64,000 nt of DNA. Source: Cephalotrichum gorgonifer. Lineage: Eukaryota > Ascomycota > Sordariomycetes > Microascales > Microascaceae. Position 1 is the first letter of the stretch. Every line of letters starts with the position of its first letter. Below are positions 10,773 to 23,431 of this stretch, in pieces. The notes under the pieces are model-generated. The model saw only the letters and a list, made by a program, of their open reading frames with translations, made no database searches and was not told where the DNA came from. The position numbers and the translations under genes were made by a program. The stretch is taken from positions 2,691,863-2,755,862 of the forward strand of contig ONZQ02000002.1 of assembly GCA_900312665.1 (NCBI GenBank). Direction: 5' to 3'.

Positions 10773-13700
10773 ATAATGGATCGACTAACGAAATATGCAT
10801 GTGTACTTTCGGCGGGCTAGTGGTGACCCATAATTACTAGGCGCATTGCGTGCAGGGCCAAGAACGAAAGAAGCAGGATGTGCGGGTGCGGGATTGCATC
10901 TGGGTGGGAGCAATAGCGTGATTGGAGGCAATGTACCTCTGGGGCGGGTGTGGGTGCGTGGCGGCGAACCAGCCCTGTTCGCAGGCCAATTTCCACTCAA
11001 AAAGGGGATTACTCCGTCAGGGCTCGTGGGGGGAAAGTGGAGGATGACATTGAAAGGACACAACGAAATTCCATGTGGGGTGATGGATGCCACATGGAAG
11101 CTTCAGCTTGTCGAGGGGAGACAATAAGCTTGCTTGGGTCTCACTTCCCGTCGACACTCACTGCTCGTCCCTCCCTTCTCACCCCCCCATCAGCAGAGCC
11201 CCACGTCCGGCCTCGGTACGAACCAGGAATGGGAAGCTCCCCACGTCCAAGGGTATTAGGTTTTGAGCTAGGCCTGGGGGGTATCCCGCGGGCGTACGTC
11301 CTATCAGGTAACGCTTTACAGGGCTCGTCCAATAATTCCATCGGTCATGAAATGGGATCAGACGGCCTCGGACGGCGTGGAATTAAGGCGGAAACCCGGT
11401 CATGCCGGGAGGGGTGGGGGGTTTCTGAAGAGTAATCAGAAAACTTATCGGCGCAAGCCGTACGACAGCGTATGTACGAGTACGAGAGCAAGTGGTGCGA
11501 CAAAGGGTGAGGTGGGTCGTGCAAGTGACCTCCTCCTCTCTCTCCGGAGATGGCGGAAGGGGAGGGACAAGTTGAGCCCCGCATACGAGTACGTACGGTT
11601 GCAGTACACGTGCAGGACGGACAACTACTTCGTTCCGTTGCTGGTGTTTCTTGCTCATGCGAACGAGTCAGGTCGAGTACTCGTACTAACAGAAAAAAAA
11701 CATGTGGGGGAGGTGGTGGGGGTAAACTGTAGCAGGAATTCTTTCCTTGTAGTACCGGACAAGAGAGGGGTGACAACCACCTCCGCAATCACGTCTTCTG
11801 GGCATTTCGAGGTCCGTCAAAAGCCAAATGCTCCAGAAGCATACGGATTGGACGTGCAGATCCGCTCCAGATTGCCAGGGGTGCAGGTACAGTCCCCCGT
11901 GCTGTCCCCCCGGCGGTCCTTCGTGGTGATAGGAATGTACTGGTACAATTCACGTGGCTCAGTCAGCATCAGAATTGACTCAGGTCCGACGAGCCGAGCT
12001 CCGATGACAGGAAAGTAAATGTAAAACTTTATTAATGGCCCCTGTCGGCATGCTCGAATCCGTACAACTTCGAGGAGATGTATTAGTGCCCGAAAACAAA
12101 AAACATCAAGGGACGCTGTTCGCTACCATGGAAGACGCGACACTTGGTCAAAAGATGACGGCATGGGACCGGGTACCTGTTCAAGGTCCAATGCGAGCGA
12201 AACCACCCTTGTTCCGCGGAGGCGGGTGTGGCGACAGGGATCCCCTGTCCTGTCTGGAAAGGTGTGGGGAGTTCCGGCACTATCTCTCTCAGCCGCCAGA
12301 CCACCAAGTACCTCCACTTGCAGGCTAAACGATCACGCAATCGAGAACATGCCGCCGAAGCGGGGGTATTAAGTACAAAATTTAGGACCGAGAAGTACCT
12401 AGCTCCAGGTGAGGAAACGGGGCCCTGCAACCCCGGATGGAAGTACCCCATTCGTCAGGCGAAATGTCCCAAGACATGTCGACATCAGCCCGGGCCATCA
12501 CGCAATCCATCGATCTTTCCTAATCGGGAGTGCCGCGCCGTTTAAGCTCCGCCGCCAACTACAATCTTTCCCTAGAGATTTTTTTTTAGCGCAGCAGAAA
12601 TTGGGCACGCTTGATCCCTCGCCCTCTTGTCTGTTATTCTTAACCTTCTTATTTCCTCTTAACTTCGGTAGTAGCAGTAGTGGATATGAAGACCGCGGAA
12701 TCTGCCGTGCAACTTTGTCCTATTTCGTCTTACCTGGCTACGGGCCCCTGTTGCTAGGTCACGAACCTGAATGGGTCCTAGCGGAAGGATCTCCAATACT
12801 CAAAATCCTGTCGTGGTGTTTTGCCAGGTTGGGTGGGATGAGGTGATGAGGAAGCAGCTGTGGCTTGCGTAGGTTTCAGCGGATTGGCCAATAAGTACTT
12901 GTATGGATGCTCTGCGCGGGCAGGCTGCTCTCGTCCGCGAACAGGGTGCAGATCCTCTCGTAGAATGAGTCCTCGTGAGTTAGTGCACCGCTTCATACAA
13001 CCAAGGCAGCTCGTTTCCATACTTGTTTACATCACCTTCCGCGGTACTTGTACTTGCACGCGTGACTTTGTTCCTCCTTTGGCCGAGAAAGATATCCCAG
13101 TTCAGGCGCGGTTCAAGGGACGGGACGCAACCCTCGCCAAGTAAGACACTCGTGGCATGGTTGACCAGTACGGGTACAAGTAGTGGTACCAACTAGGATC
13201 CGGTATCACTCCCTCGTTCCGTTACAGCAGCTGGACCCTGCCTCCCTTATGTCGGGATTTTGTGGCTCTGAATACATGCGCAGAGCTGATCGAAACAAGG
13301 TCTCCCAGGCCCGGGGACCTGGGACACGCCGAGTCGACTGATAGGACTGCAAGTAAAGATCGACAACCTCACCCAGGGTCTTTGTTTCGGCCAGCCCGAG
13401 CTTGAATTTTCTGCCCCCCCGGGTCTGTTGCGATCTACTACCTTTGATGGAGGCGTTTCTGGAGGCGAACAACAGAGCCAGGACCCATCATATGGACCCC
13501 CCCCTTGCCGTCGCCGCCCATCCATGAAGACACCATCCCCGCGCCCTCCCCCCGCCCTTCCCCCCTTTCTTCTTCCCTTACCTAACAAGTCTTTCATTCT
13601 TGGTCAAGATTCTTCCTGATACCGCCACGCGCACCGATCACTAGAAATGTGACAGACAAGCCCCACGGAGGCCAAAGCTCACGATATTGGACAACTTGCA

Positions 13701-14295
13701 TGAGGGAGCGGCATGGACCTGGTCCACCACCCCCATTATGAAAAGATTCCTCCCATCCCCTCATGCAGCTTCCACATGGGCGGGCGGGAATCCCGACTGG
13801 AAGGTCCATATGCAGTATCACCGCAGTTTGCTTTTGGACCCTGGTCCGAGATGTCGGCCACTTCATGTATAATGTCTCGCCGGCCTCGCCGTAAAGGTAA
13901 ACGAGTACATACAGTTCCTGCTCCACCATGTGTCTCTACCCCCCTTACCCCCTACCTCCTCCCTGCCTTTCATTACGTACAACTGCAGAACTCTGTATAA
14001 TACTATTTGAAATGGTCACCCACGGTCTCCATATGGGGGTTTGATGATCAGATTTTGCATCTCCGCTACCATGCTACATATGCCATCCTATCACGACCTG
14101 AGCTCAACTGGATCGTGACGACGCCAAGTGCGTGAGTCTCTGCGCGGCCGCCACCCCTGTTCACAGACTGCATGGGGCACCTTCTCTTTCTGGAGCTGTA
14201 AGTCGCATTCGGCATCATACGTACATACCAGAAGTACTCAATACTGTTCACTCCATCTACTGGTACCAACTCCCCAATCTCCTTACCCCCCTTTC

Positions 14296-14315
14296 NNNNN
14301 NNNNNNNNNNNNNNN
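14296..14315. other. Assembly gap (20 N)
   Basis: Twenty N flanked by C-rich homopolymer sequence, including about 14 consecutive C on the right. It is probably a low-complexity break joined by scaffolding; the real size is unknown. Frames that cross it are meaningless. Confidence 0.98.
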
Positions 14316-16750
14316 CCCCTTTCCCAACCCCCCCCCCCCCCATCATCTCCCGCGCCCGCCCAGAAAGCTTATTTAGGACAAAAGCCTCCATGCAGGCCAC
14401 TTTATTGGCAATTTAGTACCCGTATCACAGGCACTACTTCTGCGTCTCACATCTCACTTGTATTACTTGGCTCCCCATCGCGAGATCATCAAATGGCCGA
14501 CACTTGGCGATAAAGCTTATCCCTTGGTGGCTTGATTCTGGAGGCGTGGGGGAGAGACACCCCTGACCTCTCGTGGCTTGGCTGTTCATGGGCCGAATAG
14601 CCGGCTGGGCATGGAGGAGACCTCCCCCACGGGTGGCGTTTGACACGAGTTCTTCCCAGTTTGGTCTCTCACTCCTTGTAATATCCTATCGACTCAGTTG
14701 TTGATGCAAACACGAGTCCTAGGGCGTTGGCCCACCATGCCCTTCCCCATTAGGAGGCGAGAAGACAACCCGCCACGTGGGGGAATATGAATGGAGTCCT
14801 TTCTGTTACCTGATCTGATCGCCAGTGGGTTGAGCAGAAGGGCAGGGGTGAAAGTTGTGTAACGGGTGCTCCGAGCTACAGGGTGTAAACCACGAAGCTC
14901 ATGGGCGTGAGAGTGAGTGCATGTGGTACGGAGTACTCCGTAAGGTAGCATGAGTCCAGGTTATTCAATATTCACTGCGGGGTGGGCCTAGCATATTCCA
15001 CTTTCTCTCCAGATATAGTTACGACGTCCGATGCGGACCAGGGGACGGACGGCATCGATCCGAAGACCGAAGACCGAGACAGAGCTGAACGACCAATGTT
15101 GATTAGACACAGTAACCCGCTCCCTCGGGATGGGATGGTTGATCGCCGTCTGCGGCCCCGTCCCACTAGTGCGGTGACGCCGCTCATACTACATACTCGT
15201 ATGCTCCGAGGAGAAAAATTCTACAGGTGAATGATTATGTGGGGGAGTGGCCCCGATCTGGGCAGCATCTGCACACTTCGCACCTGGCCGCCCACGCGTC
15301 AATGTGGCTGCGTATTGCGTGCGCCGGGAAATGAGAAGTGAAGGAGGGTCAGAAGTGGGCCAATCAGAAGTGGGCCGCGTGAAGGCGCACGAATAATCGC
15401 CGCTCAACCTGCTTCTTGCCAAACTCGAAGATGCGCGTGGGTGGACTTCGTAATTGCGACAGAATGACTTTCAGAATGCAGTATTATGGAGTCTTGTAAT
15501 TGACAAGGCCGGCGGCCTCCGAGCTTCGCTACCTCTAGAATGAGCGCGGATTCCGCGTGTTCTCGCGTGGCGGCTGGGGGCTCGCTCGTCCCAATTTCGA
15601 CTGCTTTGTCTCGATCGTGGCTCGACCGTGGCTCCTTCTCCTTTTTCTGTGCATCGTTGCAAGTCTGATTAACGATGTAGTACCTCGGGGGCCATTATGG
15701 ACTGCCGTGTCCCGGTGGGACACTGGCATGGCATCCTTTGAGCTAATACATTGGGAGGCGATAAATCTCCTTTTCAAGGTAGAACTGGCCTTTCCCAAGT
15801 TGAAGCCCCAGTACCATAGAGGGGGCCGAATGCTAACTGTCGTTATACAGAAAAATCTTGATCTCCTCCAACGTAACCTCCATCCTTGACTCCCTAGGGG
15901 CTCGGCGTCCCAGAACGAAGAAATCATATCCGGGCGTCCACCTACCAATCGACGAGGGGAGCCGAATGCTTCCAAGCGGGTTAAATAATTGCTATCGATC
16001 CCGACATCTTCCCCTTGTCCCCGATACTCTGCTACGCGCGCCCAAATGTGATGTACCCACAAGCATCATGGCTAGTCAGGCTACAGTATAAAATTGCCCC
16101 TAAGAGACTTCACTTTCCCCATGACCACCGTACACAACCCGGAAGTTGCAGTTGAGAGAGGAGGCGCGCCACTGATGCTACTGAAGGAAAGCTGTATACC
16201 ATCAAGCCAAGCTAGGCGTCGAGGTCTTCGTGTAAGGCGAGGGCGCGCAGTACGCCCCACGCCATGCCAGCCGATTTCCTTGCCCTGGTGCTTGAAGAGC
16301 TAGAGGCCTGAGGCAGGCCGTGAAGGTTGGGCTATACCAGGGCCCGGGGGACGAAATCGACTTCTGCTTCACGGGTTCCTTGATCTTTGTTGTTGTTTGT
16401 TCCGCTTGGGGTTTGATCACCTGTTCAAGGGACGTCGCCCTCGACTTAGAGCACTTCGCGCCTTCTCGTGGTGGGTCGAACGCTTACGTCTAGCGCAAGG
16501 TACGGGGTCCGGTCGTCAGCAAATACTTGCCTCTACCCTCCCATTTCTTCCTCCCAAATCGGTTTCCTTCCGCGCTCATAGTACTACTAGCAAATACTGG
16601 AAGAAGGACCGCAGCATTGGCTACTACTATCTCTCAAAGTTGCGGTATCTATACTCACCCCGTGCTACATTTTGAGTATAAGGCTCACCGGTGGCTCTGA
16701 TATCTTTCGCTGTAGGTTGACGGAGCTCAACCGTGATTCTCAGTAACCAG

Positions 16751-16830
16751 CATCATGCCCCTCTCCCCAGCATCATACCCCTCTCCCCAGTATCATACCT
16801 CTCTCCCCAGCATCATGCCTCTCTTCTCCC
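16751..16830. repeat. 20-bp tandem repeat, four units
   Basis: Four head-to-tail 20-base units with consensus CATCATRCCCCTCTCCCCAG start at 16751, 16771, 16791 and 16811. The first two differ at one base and the last is diverged. One strand is strongly pyrimidine-rich. Confidence 0.9.
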
Positions 16831-17526
16831 CACCATCCCCTGGGTATTCCTTCATACACCAATCGCATCATTACATGTTGCGCCCTGGAGCCCCTTGACG
16901 GGCGAAGTTTCTCTATTTTGGCCTGTTTGTTTATTCGTCCTTGCCACAGGCGCTGGAAGTGTCTCTCCACACTTCTTTGTATCAGAATTAGGTAGTTGTG
17001 TATCTCCATCGGAGGTACAGACGGCCAAAGACATCTCCCCTTCCCCTTTCTCCCCCCCTCTCCCGCCCTTTCCTTTTTTTTCCTCCCACATTATGTATAA
17101 TGAGATGCCTTTCTCGAGTATCGATGTCTGACTCGCCCGGTATCACCGCCCCTCACTAGTCCTTAACGAAGGCTACTGTCTTGATCTTCTTACTTGCTGC
17201 TCAGCGCTACTCCGTGGCGCAGTTTGGAGCTCCATGTAGTAGAGACAAACGACCTCGACCATGGTTTAGTTCGAGCTTAACCTGAAGCAAGATCATTCTA
17301 AGGCCTTAAGATCGGCTGGCCATCAAGAGGCTGTTTCCGATTGCGAGTATAGCTTGCTATTGCCCTATATATTCTTTGCCCGCACATCACCGCCCTTCAG
17401 AGCCTAACACCTTACCTTCCCGGTGGTATGTGGACCAGGTAGAATGAGATGCGCAACACCCATGGTATGGAAAAGAGTCGTATTATCTTAACTGGGTCAT
17501 GTGTGGGCATATAGAAACCAATAGCC

Positions 17527-19236
17527 TTAGATATCAACAGTAGATCCAACTGGCCCAAACCGGATGTTGCTAAAGGTCACAGTAGCCTATTGATGAATAT
17601 TTTAGTGGGATATCAAGTCTCGGATTCGACTGTAAATATCTTACATGTCCAAGCGTCGACTCTATCTGGTTCGGGTCCCCCGAGTCGCCCTCGCAGTCGC
17701 CCCGCTCGGTCCCAATTTCGCCGGCTCTTTCCGGGGGGTAGGTCGAGTCAAGCCACAGCATGTGGGAATAATGCTTTACACCAGAGTAAGCTTGAGGCTA
17801 CAGCCTGGATAATTAGAAGGACGGGGCTCCTGAAAACTTACATCGTCCCGGATCGACATAACCAAGACCCATTTCCCACCCATGGCTTCCTGAAATTTCG
17901 GCCAGCCCCCCAGCTCATTGAATCGATCTCGTTCATCAAAGACATAGGCCTTTTTCTGGCAGAACTCATCGTTCAGACTGTTCCCAGACACACCGTCGAT
18001 TGCGCTCTCCGGCATGTCGATCCGCTTTCCGTCCTGCACGAAGTACCGAGTTACCTCATACTCTGTAAACTGCGTGACAACCCTGCGTCCGGTCAGAATC
18101 TCGGGCGCACGCAATAGAAACCTCCTCCGCCTAGTTTAGAACGTACGTAAACCTTTTGGTCGTATCCACGGTCTTTCCAGGCCCATAGAAGTCTTTGACT
18201 CCCATGCGGTATGGGTTGAAGTCGCACCCGATCGGGTCACAGTCAGGGGAAAGCGGACCCTCTGAGAATGCCCCCCCGCAGCTATCTACATCACAGATGT
18301 GGTACACATTATCGACGCATGGATGCGCGGATACCGCGAAAGATTGAGAATTTGCGTCTAGTGGGGTGTAAGTGGCCAGGGGGATGCCGTGAAGGGGAAC
18401 GATATCAGTTCTACATACCCCAAACATTCACCTCACTACAGCAAGCGCCATAATAACCTTTGCCCCCTGTATCGTCTGTCTCCGAGGGGATCCAGCCTTC
18501 GTTATTCGCCTATAAACCAAGGAATGTTAGCGATTAGGCCCCTCGACATGGTGTTAGGGGGTCTCCGGCCTACTTTGCCCCCAACGAATCGCAACCCCTG
18601 GGAACACTTCGAATCGCAGTACCCCGTCCCGAACTCGGCGCCCGCGGTATTTGTAGGATACCTTCCCATTCCGCCATCTTCTTCCATCATGACAAAATAC
18701 AACGCGCCATTCAGCCCGCAGTCTAAGGACGATAGCTCGACGTCGAAAGCGATCTCGTTGTTGAGAAGAGTGAACATCTCGTACTTGGCAGTACTAGCCA
18801 ATAAATACAAGCGAGAGCCTAGCGACAGTTAGCGGCTGTTCATTGACGCAGTATTATAGATCAACGGACCAACGTTCCTAGCAAAGTCAAATCGCGTCAC
18901 ATAGTTTAAAGTTAACGAGTCACCAGTGGCATTGACGCCATAGGACCGCTCATAATCCGCCCCTTCAATGACACACATCTCTGTGCACATCTCCGAGTCT
19001 CCCGAGAAACACTCCTCGGTCCACTGATTTCCATCATAGCAGTTGCGAAATCCATCCTTCTTGCGGATCCAGCGCCAATTTTGGTCCAGTGAAACCTCTC
19101 CATCGACCTGCTCACATTCCCCGACAGCGGAGCACCGACTCCAGGTTAATAAGGGATGGACTTCTTGAACTTCTCTCCCAGGCGCTTGGGCCAGAGCACT
19201 CATCATGAGCGTGAAGACTGCGAGTAAGTAATGCAT
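17527..19236 (-). CDS. GH7 cellulase-family protein with altered catalytic residues
   Basis: Seven exons (18870-19236, 18574-18818, 18419-18509, 18147-18357, 17842-18082, 17645-17773, 17527-17586) give 447 residues: a signal peptide of about 18 residues and a full GH7 domain with no CBM1. Typical blocks are VHPLLTWSRC, NWRWIRKKDG, CGLNGALYFV, PTNTAGAEFGTGYCD, DWNPYR-like DFNPYRMG, MLWLDSTYP and VTFSNIRFGP. GH7 cellobiohydrolases/endoglucanases cut cellulose with retention using E-x-D-x-x-E. Here the motif, split by an intron, reads E230-V-N232-V-W-D235, so the middle Asp is Asn and the acid/base Glu is Asp. The +1-subsite Trp of the S-L-W-D-D block is Arg383. All six introns splice cleanly without stops, so it is not an obvious pseudogene, but activity may be low or changed. 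Confidence 0.9.
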
Positions 19237-20476
19237 TGCGTTGGAGATACTGAGCAATGAGCTGGAGAGCGTCTCGTGTGTGACCGAGCTACAAGTCATG
19301 TCGGAACTTGGGGTATATAGCAAGGTATATGGTATTACTAGTAGGCGGCCTGGCGGTCGGCTGCCTTACCCGAGCGCTGGGTTTACTTGGCGCTTACCCA
19401 TTGTCAGGGATGAGCGAAGCAGCGACGCGAGCTGCTAGGATAGAGTGAACATGAGGCGGGGGTGGATAGATGCCAAGATGACGTTAGATTATCCAACCGA
19501 GGGAAGGAACCGGGATAAACGACCGACAGCACTAATATATCATTTATTACAGCAGGAGTTATCGAAAGTGGCCATAACACGTGAGCATTCCTGGAGGATC
19601 CAGGCCGAGGATTACGGCCATACGTAGCTTCTCGCCCCGCCTGCATTTGGTAAGTTAAAGATACAAGTAGTCAAGAGTCCGAGGAGGTCTTGATCATTCA
19701 TGTCACCATATTTCATCTTAGACTATGCGCCATGATGTATACAATGCGGTGGCTTGCACACGAGGTACCGTACCCAGATACCATTCCCGTAGTGCGGAGA
19801 GATGACGCTTAAATGGTATTATATTAGCCGTGGAAACCGGGGATCCTTCGTTCATCAATAATATTAAGGTTTACCGCGTTGTCCGTCCTATTTCAGCCAT
19901 CGTTGAGACCGGAGCATAGAGTTGGACGATTTATTATCATTAGAATCGTCCCCAGACGTCACCATATTCTTCCCGTTCCTTGGATGCCGCAGCGAATTAG
20001 GGAAATGCACCGCAGGTCAGGAAGCAAAGTAGAAGCTACATCTTTCTACCTCCTCAGGTTGAGGAAATCTAGGCCATGGAAACGTTCAGGGCGATGGTAC
20101 AAATATTAGTGGGCTCCGACGGGAGGAGTATAGCTTTTAGTAGAAAGCCGCGTCTCTTTCCCCGATACCCGTTGCCTCATCATAAAGAAGTTGCTCTCTA
20201 CGACCTGAGCACATCAACTCGTAGTTTGAAGGCCGGGGTGGGTTTTATATTATCTTTAGGCTGAAGGTAGAATAAGTAGATGGAAACAACCACATTGTTA
20301 TCGTATAATCGTAGTATCTAGCGTGATAATCCGACTGCATCGTGTAAACATTCTAGTTGGTGGTCAGACAGTCCATACTTCCACGCCGAGTGTGTTGGTG
20401 TGGAGAAACCATCCCGAACCCTGGACCTCCAACACTCCAGGAGATGGCTTCGACGCTAGTTCTTTGGATGGCGGAT
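19237..20476. other. Intergenic, GH7 promoter side
   Basis: This 1.2 kb stretch holds the GH7 promoter and the 3' region of the alpha/beta-hydrolase gene. I see no supported gene in it. Confidence 0.6.
19314..19319 (-). promoter_or_regulatory. Putative TATA box of the GH7 gene
   Basis: TATATA about 80 bases upstream of the GH7 start codon. It supports a functional promoter, but only by position and sequence. Confidence 0.35.
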
Positions 20477-21717
20477 CTACATACTCTCCAGCCAGCGCAT
20501 GATAGCCCGCATCATATTCCCCTTGTCGTATCCAACCGCAGAATCCAGAACCGGCTGGGCATGGGCATCCCCTTCACCCTCTACTACAATAAAGTCCTTG
20601 CCGACAAAGGCACTACAGTCTACCCCCTTGTTCACGAAAATAGTCTCTGCACCAGTAAAGTCATCCGTGAACGTCTTAACACTATCCAGAATCACCTCGG
20701 CGGACCCGACGCCCCAAAATGCCCGCTTGACTGGACCCGCGCCGGCGCGGGGGAACACCTGGGCCCAAGCCTCTGCCGCGCCGTCGGCTTCACCCGGGCA
20801 TGCCCACACATCTTCCGCCTTCGGCTTCCATGACGGAAGGATTTCGTTAATACGCGCCCGAGAGATGAAGTCCTTCTTTTCGTTCGCGTCGTAGCTAGGG
20901 TTATCGGTGTCCATCATCACCCAGGGGCTCACGAAGACCACTGCTTTTATCTGGGAGCCACCGAGATCGATCGGGGCTGCGTAGGGTGACGGCTTGACTA
21001 TATGGAGGAGGAGAGAGCTAGCCAGATGAGCTCCCGCGCTGTCACCAACGATCACGATATCCTCAGTCCGCAGTCTCAGATCGTCGAGCAGGTACCGCAG
21101 GCAGGCCACAGCCTGAATAAGTTGCGCCGGGTACGGATGTTCAGGACTTAGGGAGTACTCCAAGAGGAGGAGATCCTTTGCCCTGCTGGCCTGGGCGCAT
21201 TTGAGGGCGAAGGGCATATGCCCGGCGGGAATGATAGGAGTAACGTAGCCGCCGCCATGAAAGTAAACCAGCGTCGGGCCTGTCGTGGGAGCCGAACGAC
21301 GAGCGACGAGATGTAGCCTTGGCTGGGGCAAGTCGAGGCCTAGGTCACCGGATATATCATCTAGTCTGAGGGTTGTCTCCGTGTGTCCGATATGGTGTTT
21401 TTGGCAATATGCCCTGATGGCCACTCCGGTCGGGTTAGGCTGGTCGCTGCGGCGTGGCCGGGCGGGAGGGAATGTGCGTCTCGCTGACTGGAGAAACGAA
21501 ACAGCAAGCTTTTGGCGCCAGTGAAGGGTCCTGTCGACTCGGAATGCAAATGCGATGAGAAACCTAGCCACTGGATGTGGAATTTAGCGAAAACTGCACA
21601 GATGTTGCGCACAGGGCGACGGTTAGACTTACGGAAGAGAGGCATGCGAGCGCAGAAGTCGATGCGGTCCCAGAGTGTCGTCGCTGGGGGTTCACTTGCT
21701 GGCTGCTCAGTGCCCAT
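20477..21717 (-). CDS. Alpha/beta-hydrolase fold-3 (HSL-like) esterase
   Basis: Two exons, 21633-21717 and 20477-21570, give 392 residues. It belongs to the hormone-sensitive-lipase-like group: oxyanion motif HGGGY, nucleophile elbow GDSAG, and a late block EGEGDAHAQPV that supplies the likely catalytic His. Enzymes of this group hydrolyse short acyl esters, for example acetyl groups on secondary metabolites or sterols; the substrate cannot be read from sequence. The N-terminal hydrophobic segment (FLARFLIAFAF, about residues 28-38) may act as a membrane anchor. The splice uses donor GTAAGT and acceptor CCAG, joining PLF to LARFL; a later TAG acceptor would put exon 2 out of frame. Confidence 0.85.
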
Positions 21718-23431
21718 GTTGACAGCACTAAGTGGCTCTTGCTATAGAAACTGACATTTATAAATGGCTTTCTGCCGTTGGATGACTCCTGTTTTAGATG
21801 ACTAGACGTTAACGGATGAATTGAGTTTCAAAGCACAGGACGGAGATTCATCTGCTTCGCATTCTCGTGGCTGTCTCCGCTTCAACTTGTACCTCGACCT
21901 GTGATAATTCCCCTTGGCCCATGATTACTAAGCATAACTGGCTGAGCACTGAGGGCAGATGTGACCATTTGATCATTTTAAGAATGCGAATACTGGAGAT
22001 GTAGCTGGAACCCCGAACTCCGATAATGCGCGGTATGCGCCATTAGTATATTTGTATTACCATAGATATGAGCACTACTTATGTGTACCCGAGTAGGATG
22101 AGAGGGCCGTCGTCGCAGTATAAGCACGGGCTTACAGTTACCTCACTATTAAAAATATAAAGGAACCTCATCTTCCCGGTCCCTCCGTATGTAGGTATGC
22201 TATATACGTGGCCAGGGTGATTGAATTCCCTGAAAGTTAATATCCTATTGTGGGAGGCTGAGAGTAACCCCTTGCACAGGACAGGACGGCAAAAGGACGG
22301 ATATATGAATATCGGAGACTTTTAGTATGACTGAGATGCTACCGAAACTTGAGAACCCACAGAGAATGCATAAACAAATGTTTATCACTAGGGCTTCCGT
22401 CTGCCTTGGCCGGGCGGTCCCCTGAGGCCGCTATAGGTACATGAAGTAAAAGGGAAATCCGGGACTGAGGGTGATGTACGAAGGAAAGGGGGCGGGGGCA
22501 TGCCCGCTGGGTACTGCATTCCATACAAGGATTTATATGAGCATCGTCTCCTAGTAACACTGCGGAGAGAGTGCTAAGTCCTCACGCGGCGGGCTCCTCT
22601 TCGTTTACCCACGTGTTGTCAGGCGCCGCCTAGGGGACAAAAAGAAGCCGCGGATGAGAAATGGGTTGCACCTCATAAGCCGAAGAACTTCTAGACCCGT
22701 AGCAAACCGAACCAAACCAGGTATTTTACCGTGTCATAGCACCCCTTGTTCCCGCCTGGGTTGCTACTGACGATTACGTCTTCTCTAATTTTCGCTGCAA
22801 GGCACTGTTTTCCTTGCGAATCAAACCCCATCGGTGACAACCCCGGACGTATTGTGGGACAGCCGGTTTTTCTTCGGCGACACAACTCCGCCAATTTGGC
22901 TTTGGGGAAAATGATCGCCCATATAAAGGGTCTGTTTTCCGACTTGATCGTAAGAGATCTTCACTCCCCCACACAAAGCATGACGACGGACCGTTCCATC
23001 GTGTCAAACGGATCGCCGCACGAGCGAAGATCTTTCCTCTGGGCGAATCAGCTATGTTGTAATACTACTACTTTTGTTAAATATATATGTACGAGAGGGA
23101 GGTTTAGTTATAATAGTAATAACTAGGTACATATAGGCTGGGAGGCTCAGTGCACACTATTTAACCTAGGACTAGGAGGTTACGAATCGGAATCTTCAAG
23201 GGGAGGGTGCAGAATGGGACACGAAACCGAGTTGGAAAGTACATTCGTAGCTATCTATCGCTCGTTTCCATCTCGGCCTCTTACCTTAGATGACGTATGT
23301 GCCTGGCAGCCCATAGAATCCTTTAATATTCTGCAGTCCCCCACCACGAACACCAGGAGCATGCACGAATCACCACCACTATCTTAGACCTCACACGACT
23401 CGCCTCGTTTCACACATTTCACACACCTGCA
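21718..23431. other. Intergenic region
   Basis: This 1.7 kb stretch lies between the divergent esterase and cytochrome-domain genes. It contains both promoters and otherwise only short unrelated frames. It is A/T-rich near 22.0-22.2 kb and 23.1 kb. Confidence 0.6.

Larger units (their letters stand above)
10687..17526. other. Long gene-poor region with assembly gap
   Basis: Nearly 7 kb with no reading frame I can assign to a protein family, even allowing for splicing. It holds homopolymer C runs, several GTACGAGTACG-like stretches near 11.47-11.68 kb, the N gap at 14296 and the minisatellite at 16751. Several 100-220 codon open frames exist on both strands, but they have low-complexity, unfamily-like composition. 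It could be decayed mobile-element DNA or a long regulatory region. Confidence 0.6.

Noticed and set aside
11347..12018. 223-codon plus-strand frame in the gene-poor region
   Set aside because: Low-complexity Arg/Ser/Gly composition, no motif, no splice-compatible partners; not supported as a gene.
15535..16062. 175-codon minus-strand frame
   Set aside because: No recognisable domain, and overlapped by an equally open plus-strand frame; likely chance.
17527..19236. GH7 locus as a pseudogene
   Set aside because: All six introns have proper signals, total coding length is divisible by three, and no stop or frameshift is needed. Changed catalytic residues alone do not make it a pseudogene.
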